Shown here: in pieces, positions 19,146-30,950 of the stretch
How the letters are laid out: every line of letters begins with the position of its first letter
Numbering within the stretch: position 1 is the first letter of the stretch
Source of the DNA: Peromyscus leucopus
Lineage: Eukaryota; Chordata; Mammalia; Rodentia; Cricetidae
Length of the DNA: 64,000 bases
Reading direction: 5' to 3'
Assembly (NCBI RefSeq): GCF_004664715.2
Contig: NC_051074.1
Location: forward strand, 32,982,980 to 33,046,979
The notes under the pieces: model-generated
Databases searched by the model: none
Seen by the model: only the letters and a program-made list of their open reading frames with translations
Told to the model about the DNA's origin: nothing
Program-made: the position numbers and the translations under genes

Positions 19146-21464
19146 TGTTGATTTCTTTAAGGTCTGACTTCGTCCCATTTACTTCCATGTATGAGACTAT
19201 TTTCTTAGTATGAAGTTCTAGACGTAGGAGTTATAAATCAAAGGATGTGCAACATTTTACATTATTTATCAAAAAAAAATAACTTATAAAAGGCAAGCCA
19301 CTTTTGGCAACCCCATTGAAGCTTGAATCAAGAATCTCAAAGATGTAATTTGGTTTCAAAGTGCCTTTCAAAACTCGGTGCTATAATCTTTGGCATGAAG
19401 GCCATATTCAAATTACAGAAAAAAATGAGTTTCTTGTTTATGTAGATCATAAATTTTCTGCCAAGGCACAAATGTGAATCTAAGAGGTCTCGAATTACGG
19501 AATGAGTGGTTGGAATTCACAGCATCACGCACTGAGTCCTTTGCCTCTGGTGAATCGTGACCAATCTTTGATGAGTAATTCAGACCTGAGGTTGTCAACA
19601 TGAAAAAAGGGCCTCCCTCCAGCCCGACTCCAGGAGCAGAGTTGGCGTTTGGGACATGATGTTCACATTCCTCAACAGAATGTCGTTTCTAGATAAGTGG
19701 GGAAGTATTTTTGTCAGGGAATCTGCTGTTCTGTGGAACAACCAGTTTGATTAAAGCCTTAACTTTGATATTAAATACAAGATTGAAAAAACGATTTTTT
19801 TGGCTTTTTTTTAAAATGTATTTGCTATGAGTAATTTTGGTTTCATGGCTATAAAGGACCAAGCTTAAGTGAGTAAAAAGTAAATCATACTTTGTCATGT
19901 GTTAGGTTTTAAAAATATATTTCTACTTTTGATAGGAAAAAAATGTGAATGCTGTCAGGTGGTTCAGTGGTTAGAATTCAGTATCCAAACACCACATCAT
20001 GGACACGTTTGTTTTCCTGTCAGGGAAGTTCCTCTTCTGTGGGACTTAGATGGGGATGGAGAAAAAGGATAGCTAACAGGAAGGATGTTTGAGATAACAT
20101 GCCTCACTAAAGTCACAGGTGTGGGATATTTCCCATGGAGTTGTTAGTCAAGAGTGTCCTGGAGATTCCCAAAATACAGGCTACTACCCCTGCTCACGGT
20201 TGCTCACTGGAATGCAAGGTTAAGACCTCACTGATGAAAACACCACTCATGTTGTTTACAAGATGTGGGAAATCAAGTTAGGGCTGGCCAGGAAACTTCC
20301 TCCCTCCTGCCTAGCTCTCACAGTACAGGGAGTTGCTGTGTAGACTGCTAGGAGGAAATTTTCAACAAGAGTCTTACCCAGTCAAGAGTCCTATGAACTA
20401 AAATAATGGCCTGAGTGGTAAGATAGCCTGTGAGTGCAGCGGTGGCATGAATATTATAAAAGTGACATTCTGATTAATAATCCATTATCTGACTGGATTT
20501 ATGGTCCCCTCCACACACACACACACACTCACAAAAAAAGTGCCTGTACTGTAAATCTGCCCAAGGACCCATGTCTGGGAGCTCACAGGACCCAAGGGTG
20601 AACCTACTGCTATTCTTTTCCTAACAAACATAGTATTAAACTGCTTTCTAAATTCATATCTCCATACCTGTAGATGAATGCAGCTCTCATCCGAGAAGTT
20701 TCTTTGGACAGTAGTTAGTGCACAAGCACACAACCGGCAAAGTATGGAGAATAAATGTCTGTGATGTGCTTGATCACAGATGGGACATCTGTGTGGCCCC
20801 GCTCCATCGTTCTTAAGGACATGTTCTCAAGGAACAATCTTGGTGGGAACGATGGAGTTGCAAAGGGAAAGGAAAGGGCATGCTAGAGGGAGAGCAATTC
20901 CTTATGCTGTGCCCTAGGAGAGAATATAAGACCTGGGAACACTAAGAACGCTGGGTCTAGACTTTTGCAGAAATGAAGTCATTCTCTCATGGTCCTGGAG
21001 GAAGGCAAAGTTTCATCTTTGTGCACATAAAAAGATGAACCCCTTACCTGCTGATGAGGGCTTCCTGGCTGCTCTCGCCTCTAAGCGATAGCATACATGA
21101 TGGTAGTCAACAGTGGGAGCGCGGGTCCGTACCTAGACCAGAGATGAGCAGTGTGCTTGACTGGGCTGTTACAAAGCTCCAGGCTAAAATCTTAAAGAGA
21201 AGACATTAACAAAGATTTCAGTTTTTCTTCAGTGACATGCAGCTTCTCTGTGCAGGTTTCCAAAAGTCTGTGTTGTAGTTAGCCAATATGGGGGGTTTTC
21301 AGACAAACACAATAATCCAAGAAAGGAACAAGGGAGCCTCCAGGCTACACAAAGATTAGTTGTAATGCTCACAGTGGCTAAGCAGAGTAAAGATGGTATG
21401 AAGAAGAAGCTGAAAAATGAGGGAACTGTGGAATGGCCAATGATTATAAACCATTACAGACTAA
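19146..21464. other. mostly unique non-coding DNA
   Basis: No interspersed repeat recognised. It holds a short (CA)n at 20510-20528 and an inverted repeat at 20802-20857. Open frames are below 85 codons. Confidence 0.5.
20802..20857. repeat. 10-bp inverted repeat around a 36-nt spacer
   Basis: CTCCATCGTT (20802-20811) and AACGATGGAG (20848-20857) are perfect complements. The spacer contains GGACATGTTC, which fits a p53 half-site (RRRCWWGYYY). Confidence 0.8.
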
Positions 21465-21925
21465 ATAATTCCCCTCAAAGATGTCAAATCCTAATCTCTG
21501 TGTGCAGTCTATGTTACCCTATATGACTAAACAGGGTTTACGGAAGTGATTCATGATCTTGGAGTTAGGGGTTATCTTGCGTTATCTGTGTGATCCTTAT
21601 GCCATCCTGATGATCCTGAGAAGGGACGCAGAGGATCAGTCAGAGAAGATGGCTACATGATAACAACAGTAGAAATCGGAGTGATGCACTTTGAAGCTGG
21701 AGCCACACGCCATGGAATGTCTCATTCAGACAGTCATGAGAAACTGAGAACAGCAACAAAAGCTTTTCTTCTCAGAACCTCTGGAAGGAACCACCCTTGC
21801 TGTCACCTTGACTTGAACTGATTTTAGACTTCTGTCCTCCTAAAACATAGAAAACATATTGTGTTGTTTGATGATGTGAAATTTGTGATAATAGCAATAG
21901 AAACTACCACAGCCCCAGTAACCAT
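21465..21925 (+). repeat. MLT1 LTR, near full length
   Basis: CCCCTCAAAGATGTCAAATC-CTAATCTCTG, CGGAGTGATGCACTTTGAAG, CCTCTGGAAGGAACCACCCT-TGCTGTCACCTTGA and GATTTTAGACTTCTGTCCTC, then ATAGAAACTACCACA, follow the MLT1 consensus in order. The terminal repeat is diverged but colinear. Confidence 0.85.
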
Positions 21926-22023
21926 GAGGGTTTACTGAAACTGAGATAGCTATAGAGGAAGTGAGCTCAGAAGCTGGTGGAGTGTAGTCATAAAGGAAAT
22001 TACTTCAAGTGTGTGAAAGTGCA

Positions 22024-22358
22024 ATAGTTCATCTTCATCGTCAGCTTAACTAGATTCGGAGTCACCTAGGAGATATACCTCTGGACATGTCTGTGAGAAT
22101 GTTTCCATGGAGGTTTAACTCGGAAGGAAAACTCATTCTGAAATGGGTAGCACCATCCCCTAGAATAAAAGGGGAGGAGTGAAAGGGGGCAACTGAGCAT
22201 CAGCACTCATCTTTGTGCTTCCTGATTGTGGATACAATGAGACCACCCACCCACCACCATGTCTTCCCTGCCCCGATGGACTGTACTAGCTAATACCATG
22301 TGTCCAAATAAACCTTTCTTTCTATAATAGTTAATTTATTACAGCAGCAGCAGTAACT
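22024..22358 (+). repeat. MT-type MaLR LTR (MTE-like)
   Basis: CTGTGAGAATGTTTCCATGG-AGGTTTAACTC, GGTAGCACCATCCCCTAGAA, GCTTCCTGATTGTGGATACA-ATGAGACC, CCCCGATGGACTGTACT and CCAAATAAACCTTTCTTTCT are in MaLR order. The AATAAA is the LTR polyadenylation signal. Confidence 0.8.
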
Positions 22359-24315
22359 GACAAGGCCAACATGACCATGGGATATACAGGTGAGGTAAAA
22401 TACTAACACAGTCATTGGAGGGAAGGGGCCTCAGAGGTCAGAAGGACTATTGGAAGGAGTTGTGAAATCCTCAAGGGTCATGATAGATGTGGCATGAGAA
22501 AAAGTGACACTAATCCTGGAGCTGAAATCTTCTAGGAACAAAGGTGGGTGACCTGGAGTCCGTAGATGACCATAACATAGAGGCATGGCAAGTAGTTCAG
22601 CCTGATGCAAATAGCTTAGCAAATGGAGGGGCAGAAGAGAAGATGGTGAGAGCAGTTTGGAAGACTAACAAGGAACAAAGCTATTTCCCAGCTCCAGGCC
22701 CATGCTACCCTGTGAGTACTGTGGTAGGTAGAACAGTCTACACTTGAGAGGGCTGCAAGGAAAGCTGTGCCCCAAGGCAAACTCTACTTGAGAGTATGGG
22801 GTAAGAAAGTGAGGGCAAAGCATGTGAGAGATTTTCCTGATGACTAATCCTGAGCTCCTGGAGACATAGAGGAAGGGTTTGCTTGGGATAGGAGTGGAAG
22901 ATGGGTGCACGGAGATGCATTTGGGTGAGACTTTGAAAGATGAAGCAGGATCTGAACTCATCACAGCTTCCCAATGGAGGGCTGATGGGGAAATGTATCC
23001 CAGTGGTTACACTCTATACCAGTGGTGGCGTGCAAACAGATACTAAGAGATAGTGGGGACTGTTAGAGTCACCAGGAAGGTTCTAGAGCCTCCTAACCCA
23101 TGGCAAAAGAAGGGGAAAGGATGCAGTGTGTAAATAAGCCTTGAGAGTGATGTAACTTAGTAGAAAGGGGGAAGTCTGATAACAGTAATCTATTTTATAT
23201 AGTAAAGAAAAACACAGCTTGCTCTGGCTTGTTCTCCCATTAACAGTGCCAGACAAGCATTTCCCAAACTCCACAAAGGTTATCAGATCTCCAACAACTA
23301 TCATGCAGGCCACAGCCTGACCAGATAGTAAACCTGAGTGCCATCTTTCAAAACCCTTACATTTATGTGGCCAGCACCAGGAAGTTTTAAGAACAGTGTA
23401 TCTGTCTTGTGACCAAGAGGCCTTACTTCAACCCTGCGGGTTTGGCGCTTTGGACTTAGGTTCAACATGCTCATGAAACAACAGTTTTATTTATAAATGG
23501 AGAGGGGCAGTGGAAGAGTGGATCATGGGGAGACACTCTAGTGATTTATGGAGATGCTTGGGTTAAAATAAAAAAAAAAAAACCTTCACACGGGACTGAC
23601 TGCTTACAGAATGAATTTCAAATGTTTGGCACTTGGAGTAGAGTCATCGGGAAAGTGAATTTCCAAAGAGCCTTGAGCTGCCAGGAGAGGTCACAAGAGA
23701 AGAGGAGAAAAAAAAGTCTGTGGACATACACGGACTGGGGAAGCCAATTTGGTAAGAGTGAAGGCCGTCTTCTTGTTGCCTACTATGCACTAATAAAGCT
23801 CATGCCCAACAGCTGATATCAATTTGTGACTGTTATAATTGTCTTCAGGGATTTAAGTTGGCCTTATTCACCATGCCAGAGGTCTGATGTGATACACTCT
23901 TCTTCAAGTCTGCCCTTTGTCCAGAGTGGTGGATCATGAACCAAGAATTGTTGTGGGAAGCAACCGTCCCTTGAGATCTGAAGACCTTTTCCCATAAATG
24001 AAACACAGAACATTTTTCTTTGCAATACCAGTAGAGTCCTTGGTACCCAGTAATCAATTCAATCTGACTACTGAGAGTATGGGGAGAAGGTTTTAAAAGG
24101 CTCCTAGAAATGATCGTCTTCATTTGAGGAGGTGTTTAATTTCTAGCCCCAGTCCTTGGCACACAGAAACTATTAGGGTTATCCCTCCCATGAATTTGGT
24201 CAGCTAAGTTCACTATTATCTTTTAAAAGGTAGACTCTGAAAGGTCCCTTCAAGTTCTAACATTCTGAAATCTAAAGCAAACCTCCTGATACAGTAGATT
24301 ATAATATGTATCTTT
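22359..24315. other. non-coding, no recognised element
   Basis: Contains only an A-run near 23570. Open frames up to 99 codons have no recognisable domains. Confidence 0.5.
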
Positions 24316-24331
24316 AAAGTAAGTGGAGTTT
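24316..24331. repeat. B1 target-site duplication, left copy
   Basis: AAAGTAAGTGGAGTTT, repeated exactly at 24501-24516. Confidence 0.92.
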
Positions 24332-24500
24332 AGCCGGGCGTTGGTGACACACGCCTTTAATCCCAGCACTCGGGAGGCAGAGCCAGGCGGATCTCTGTGA
24401 GTTCGAGGCCAGCCTGGGCTACCAAGTGAGCTCCAGGAAAGGCGCAAAGCTACACAGAGAAACCCTGTCTCGAAAAAAAAAAAAAAAAAAAGGAAAAAAA
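24332..24500 (+). repeat. B1 SINE, young cricetid-type copy
   Basis: Full length from AGCCGGGCGTTGGTGACACA to CCCTGTCTCG and a long A tail. It carries the GGAAAGGCGCAAAGCTACAC variant that I associate with cricetid rather than mouse B1. The exact 16-bp target duplication and little-decayed sequence indicate recent insertion. Confidence 0.95.
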
Positions 24501-24516
24501 AAAGTAAGTGGAGTTT

Positions 24517-26573
24517 GACATTGTTGAATGGCCTATCTCATCGCTCCCCTTCTATGTGGAAATAATCATGTAGGCACCTGACTCATCTTTTCATCATTCT
24601 TGAAGGTTCTCGCAATAACAGGCAACTGCCACTTTGCTGAAAGGAACATAGTTTCTCAATTACTGTGTTTGAAAATACTCCAATGGAATCATTTCAGAAT
24701 GACTGGAAAACTGGCTTTGTTCTAGTTTATAGTCTCATCTTCAGTCACCAGTAGCCAGATTAAAAAAAATAGCAAGCATAGTCATCTTAGTCATTGCAAT
24801 TGATTTCTTCCAACATAAGCGTTGAGTTTCTAAGCATATGGTCTCTTACTAAGATCAACAACTTCCCCTACTAGGAAACACAGTGGAGGAAAGCTTGGGA
24901 CACTGTGACTCCTTGGCAATACATGGTGTGACCAGTACCTCCCAGGACATCCACTAGCTTTGCAGGTGATTGCTTTTTTGGCCTAAGTAAACATGAGAGT
25001 ACTTGGAGGGGAGAGGAGGCTGGTACTCAAGATGAATGGAGAAAGAAGATGCTTAGGGTTGGGCAGTGGTATAGAAAACCATGCTCAGCATACCTGGGAG
25101 GTGCAAACAGATCCTAGACATCTGTATAGAGAGAAGACAGAAGCCCAAGGTGAATCCCTTGCATTTCTCTGTTCACCCAAGTCAATAGAATTGCTTGGCT
25201 GTATCCAAAGAGAATAAGCACTTTGGGGAAACACAGTAAACAAGCATTCTGAAGATTGCACACAATCATCTACTGAACAGGAGAGTGTTTCTCTCAACCG
25301 GTTTATAGAGGTGGTGGGGTCTTTTTTGTTAGGATCACAAAGGATATGTCCTTCCCATACCAGAAAGAGGTTGCTGAGGCTATTTCCTCCATAGTCCACT
25401 CCTGGCTTCAGTTGAGCTCCAGATCACAGCCACCAAAGCCATCAGAATAAGTCACCTAGAGTTGAGGCGTGAATGAACACCTGACATAAGGCTGAAGATA
25501 GTATGTCCAAATCAATCAGATCTGGAAACTACTAAAGACCCCTGCTCTAGCAGATGGCATACAGACAAGGGGAGGGGATAGGAAGTGCCAGCTTCCTGAT
25601 ATAGAACAATGCAGATTAACCCACTCGACTTCCTCTCCGTTCCCACTCCTCACCTTTCTCCTAGAACAGGTTGAGAGGGGCTGGGTGAAAGACCTTTGGC
25701 TGGCCTTTATCAAGACTATCTATTTTGGGATGATTCAGACCAAATGAAGTGAGACCACTTGGCCCTCTGTGACTTTTGTGAATTCCCGGCTTCACTAGGC
25801 TTCAATCTCCACATCCACGGCACTCCCTAGATGGCTGCCATGGGCCCAGGCCAGTCCAGGGTCGGACGCTGCTTCTAACTTCCAGACAAGTTTTGGCATT
25901 AGCTCTGGCAATCCCAGACACAAAAGATGTGCCCAGGGAAGCACTGGGGTGATTTTCAGTGCACCCCAGTTCCAGCAGAGTACAGAGCCAAGCTGGCCTG
26001 TGACCAAATCTTTTCCCATCTCTTCCCATGTTTCTTTCCTCCCTGCTCTGCAGATACTCAGCCTTGTGGACTCTAATTCACAGAGTCCTATTCCAACCTA
26101 TCTTGTCCCCAGGAGTGCCACCAATTCTTCTTGCCATTGCCTTAAAAAAAAAAAAAAAACAAAACAAAAAACAAAAAACATGGCTCCTTTGAAGTTGATC
26201 ACACAACTAGGTTTTTGTTGCATTGTTGAGATCAGGACTCCATAAAGTGATGGACACCTAGCACTGTTATTGTAACAGCCCCCACACTGACTTACCATCT
26301 GATAAACGGTGTGTGTAACAAGGACAAATAAGTAAAGACCCCTAGGGCTCCAGCTCAGCTTGGTTCTCTACTGTTGATTCAGTCACCTTGAATCCCAGCT
26401 GCCTATGCACTTCTTCACACAAATGGACCTGGACCAGCTGTGTCTGCGCCAGGCCTGGTCCCTTTGTCTCTGCTGCTGGCTGCATCTTCATTCTCAACCC
26501 CCATTCTTCCTTGTCCAGACCTCTACAGCAACATCTTCTCTACTATGGTTGACTTGAGTCAATAAAGACTCTA
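24517..26573. other. non-coding, A-rich tract at 26143-26180
   Basis: No repeat family apart from the (A)n/(CAAAA)n tract. The 104-codon minus frame at 25085-25399 has no motif I recognise. Confidence 0.5.
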
Positions 26574-26722
26574 AGCTGGGCATGGTTGTGCACGCCATTA
26601 ATTCGAGGACTTATAAGGCAGAGGCAGGTGGATTTCTGTGAGTCTGAGGCCAGCCTTGTCTACAAAGCAAGTTCCAGGACAGCCAGGGCAGTTACAAAGA
26701 GAAAGAGAAACTCTGTCTCAAA
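26574..26722 (+). repeat. B1 SINE
   Basis: GCTGGGCATGGTTGTGCACG, GGCAGAGGCAGGTGGATTTC, AGGCCAGCCTTGTCTACAAA and AGAAACTCTGTCTCAAAA. Older than 24332-24500. The tail runs into a CA array. Confidence 0.9.
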
Positions 26723-26730
26723 ATGCTAAA

Positions 26731-26731
<1 letters not shown>

Positions 26732-26806
<75 letters not shown>
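26732..26806. repeat. (CA)n microsatellite
   Basis: About 37 units with one TA interruption, extending the B1 A-rich tail. Confidence 0.95.
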
Positions 26807-26808
<2 letters not shown>

Positions 26809-27235
26809 CATTTCTATCAACCCACTTCTGAAACCCCATGAACTCTGCTGCAACCTCTTTAACTTTTTTCATTCTGTAACTCATATGTATGCATATATGT
26901 ATGCATATACATATTTTTTGCTATGTGATGTGTGATATGAGAGTTAATATTAGTAATTAGGATTGGAACAAAAGAACCTACATTCACCTCTGTTGGATCG
27001 CCAAGGTAGGGGGTATTATCTTGCAAATTTCTGCTATTCAAACAGCTAAACCTTATGAATTTATTATTATTCAATAAATTCTGCCATTGTGGAAAGGCAT
27101 AGATGTTTCTGGCATAGTGTGCTCACAACACCAATTAAAATGAATATCAGTAAAATTTGGATGACTGAAGAAGGTATTTGCAACTTTTCAGAATAAGTGA
27201 CTTACGTCAAATTCATCTCCTAAGTAGTGAGACAG

Positions 27236-27237
<2 letters not shown>

Positions 27238-27283
<46 letters not shown>
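27238..27283. repeat. (GT)n microsatellite
   Basis: About 23 GT units at the tail end of the following minus-strand B3. Confidence 0.95.
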
Positions 27284-27285
<2 letters not shown>

Positions 27286-27567
27286 TATGTATACTTGTGG
27301 GTACAGGAGAATATACCCATGCACTTGAGGCCAGAGAAGGATGCTGGTCATCCCTTTCTATCACTGACTTATGTTCTTGATAAAAGATCTATCACTGACT
27401 TGGACCCTATTTGGGCTAGGAAACCCCCAGAAGTCCTGTCTCTCCACCTACCTCTGGTGCTAGGGTTGCAGGCATGTGTGGGGGTTTTTACATGAGTGTT
27501 GGATCTGAACTCAGATCTTCAGGCTTGCAAAGCAAGGGCTCTTACCCACTGAGCCATGTCCCCAGCA
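27284..27567 (-). repeat. B3 SINE
   Basis: GCACTTGAGGCCAGAGAAGG, GTGCTAGGGTTGCAGGCATG, TTTACATGAGTGTTGGATCT-GAACTCAG and CTTACCCACTGAGCCATGTC-CCCAGC are B3 in reverse complement. A 14-bp direct repeat TCTATCACTGACTT lies inside. Confidence 0.8.
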
Positions 27568-29480
27568 CCAAAGACATGTCTTTACGGCCTTAGGTTTTCA
27601 AGAAAAGTCTTTGTCCTGAAATTTCTTTGTAAACACAACAACCACTACATTATTTCTTTTGTTGGTTCACACTACAGTCAACTGAGTTATGCGCTTTTCT
27701 TGAAGGAAAGAATTTGATACTATAATCCCATCAGAAACCATTAGGACATTTACCAGCATCATCCCTTTCTCCGAGTTCTAAGGACTTTTCCTGCCATTCA
27801 TTGGCAGCTGTCTGTTCCCAAGTTTATTCTATCTCTCTCTACCACAAGTCCTGGCTGAGTAAAATCTTGAGTGAGTAAACTTACTACATCTTCAAGTCTA
27901 GGGTTTTAAGATGTTAAAAAGCTTAACACTATCTGGGCTATCTTCTCAGTGGTCCGTGTTTCTTAGGATTTAGTTGACTGATGTCCACAAGCATCAACAG
28001 TTTAAACGAAGCAAAACTGTTTTCCTCTCTCTTACAGACTTCAGTATGGAACCACACGACGTCACTCACCCTGGCTCCATCTTGCTGCTTTCCCTGGAGT
28101 GCTCTGCATTCACAGACGTCCATTGTCCAAGATGGCTGCTCCATCTCTAGTCTGCACATGCATATTTTGTCTAGCAGAAAAGAGGGAAATGGAAGAAGGA
28201 ATGCCCCCTCTAGGATGCTTTACATAAATCTAACAACAACACAAAATTCCACTGGAGTCCTACTGAGCAGAACTTGGTCACACCACCACATATGTGTGCA
28301 AAAAGACTGTGTGAAATGGAAGTTTCCTCTGGCACGCCATCACTTCCGGAGTATGAAGTGTCTGGAAGTGATTAGCAGGTTTTCCTCAGCCCTCCCGACT
28401 TCCTCACATCACAGCATCCCATGAAGGCCACCCCGAAGCAACTGCTTCCAAGTCATGGTTCTCCTTCCTCATTGCATCACTACCACCTCAAGCTCGGTTC
28501 CTGTGTGATCTCTGGTGCTGGTCTTGAGTTCAGTTCCTGAATAATGATTCTTACTAACTTCCCTCAGGCATGGTGGAAGGTAGTTTCTGTTCAGACACTG
28601 AAGTAGGAAGGGAGACAAGCCTGTCAGACAGTCCATTACCTGAAGTGTTAATGAGCTCTCTGGCACACCAAGTCAGGAACAGGGTGTTGGTGACACAGTC
28701 ACAAAAGGCCCAGTCTTCTGGGACAGGGGCAAGTACAAGATCAGAGACCCATGAAGAGCTGCAGGGCAGCGGTGGGGGAGGTGCCTGGATTGTCAGGGTG
28801 ATTGAAGGTGGTCAGGCAAATCATCTTGGAAGAGCTTAGCCTGAGGTGAGCTTAAAGGAACTTCCTTCTTGCCAGAAGCAGAGAAAGGAAACAGTATGCT
28901 GTGCTCATGCAAGTACATGATACTTGGGGTGACTATAAAAGCAAGAAATGAAATTAGAGAGGCAGGTACCAACTCACAAACCATCTTAGCTTGCAATGTG
29001 ATAGGAGTTCCACTTCAGACAGAGACAGTGGGGACCACTGAAGGCATTCCATCTATGAAACAATCAAATTTGGGGTTATAGGTAGAGCACTGTGGCAGAG
29101 TGTGGAAGAAAATTTTAAGAATGGGTTAAAATAAAGAAGCAGCTCATTTCTAACTATCTGACATTCTATGCAGAATGTCTGCCAGCTGTCGGCAGGAGAA
29201 AGAGACAGGTAGGCAGAGCATAGGGTAGTGAAACTCTCCTGTGATTCTATAGTATCATGACAGATACATGTCATTACACATTTGGTCAAACTCATCAAAT
29301 GCATAAACACCAAGAACAAGCTGTGATGTAAACTATGGGCTTTGGCTAATTCTATTTGTCAATGTAGATCAATCAGTTTTATTAAATATACCACTCTGGG
29401 GTTTGGAATGTGACACTAATAATGAGAGAGGCTATGCACAGATTGGAAAAGGCCATTCAGGATATTTTCTTGTGAACTAC
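27568..29480. other. non-coding; possible old repeat around 28040-28350
   Basis: CCAAGATGGCTGCTCC, followed by a purine-rich GGAAATGGAAGAAGGAATG and AGAACTTGGTCACACC, faintly resembles an ancient LINE/LTR segment that I cannot name. A 147-codon frame at 27981-28424 crosses it without recognisable domains. Confidence 0.35.
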
Positions 29481-29481
29481 T

Positions 29482-29503
29482 GATATATATATATATATAC
29501 ATA

Positions 29504-29554
<51 letters not shown>
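29482..29554. repeat. (AT)n / (ATAC)n tract
   Basis: TA units interrupted by CATATG steps, largely self-complementary. Confidence 0.95.
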
Positions 29555-29555
<1 letters not shown>

Positions 29556-29574
29556 ATGTAGCATGAATCTTAAA

Positions 29575-30163
<589 letters not shown>

Positions 30164-30231
30164 ATGCTGACATATAAATGTATATATATATCATATAGGT
30201 GTGTGTAATATTCATATATATATATATATGA

Positions 30232-30738
30232 AATTGGAGGGCAGAGAGGAAGCTGTTGAAGTAATCAAGAGGGAAATAGTGACAGACTGAACTAGAGAAG
30301 GGGAAAAGAGATGGAGAGGAAGGGATATTCGTGTCAAAGAATCAAACCAGGCGGTTAGAATTTGGTAGACGGAAGACAGAGGGAAGGGTACATCATGGTA
30401 GAACTTGGTTGTCTAACATGCACCCGAGGAGATGGTGCTGTCAATCACTGAGATAGCAAGTATCCTATAAGAAGTAAATTTTTGGAGGAAAGCTAATGGA
30501 CATGACAATGGAGGGTGTTGTGTCTCTGGTAATCCTAGAAGTGAAGTCAGGTAAACAGTTGGTTTCACTGTCAGAACCCCCAGTGCCAGGTCTGGCCTGG
30601 AAGATGGAGGTGGCAACCATAGTATAGAGTTTAAATCACGACTGTGTGTGTACTAAAGCACACAGTTAGAGCAGACAGAAAGAAAAGCGGCAATGCAAAG
30701 CCAGAGCATGCAGGAAGCTTTCAGACAGGCAGGGGACA
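30232..30738. other. non-coding, no recognised element
   Basis: Purine-rich on the plus strand. No family or gene recognised. Confidence 0.5.
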
Positions 30739-30875
30739 GGGCTAGGAAGATGGGCTTGGCAGTAGAGCGTGCTTGCTTTCCTTGCAGGGGGCCGGAGCTC
30801 AGTGCCTGCCCAGAACCCGTATCAGGCAGCTGACAACCACCCCTACGTCCAGCTACAGAAGATCTGATGATCTTT
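30739..30875 (+). repeat. B2-type SINE, left half of an inverted pair
   Basis: GGGCTAGGAAGATGGGCTTG-GCAGTAGAGC, then CCCAGAACCCGT and TGACAACCACCCCTACGTCC-AGCTACAG-AAGATCTGAT follow the B2 body, diverged. A minus-strand B2 5' end faces it directly. Confidence 0.7.
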
Positions 30876-30885
30876 CATGGTCTAC

Positions 30886-30950
30886 ACAGGAACCTGGGTC
30901 CTCTGGAAGAGCACACTGTGCTCTTAACCACTGAGCTATCTCTCCAGCCC
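30886..30950 (-). repeat. B2 SINE 5' end, right half of an inverted pair
   Basis: AACCTGGGTCCTCTGGAAGA-GCACACTGTGCTCTTAACCA-CTGAGCTATCTCTCCAGCCC is a well-preserved reverse-complement B2 head. Both pol III boxes are present on the minus strand. Confidence 0.88.

Noticed and set aside
26732..26806. CRISPR-like or satellite array
   Set aside because: Plain CA dinucleotides without spacers. The DNA is mammalian.
27981..28424. 147-codon plus-strand open frame
   Set aside because: No domain, start context or splice support, and part looks like an old repeat.
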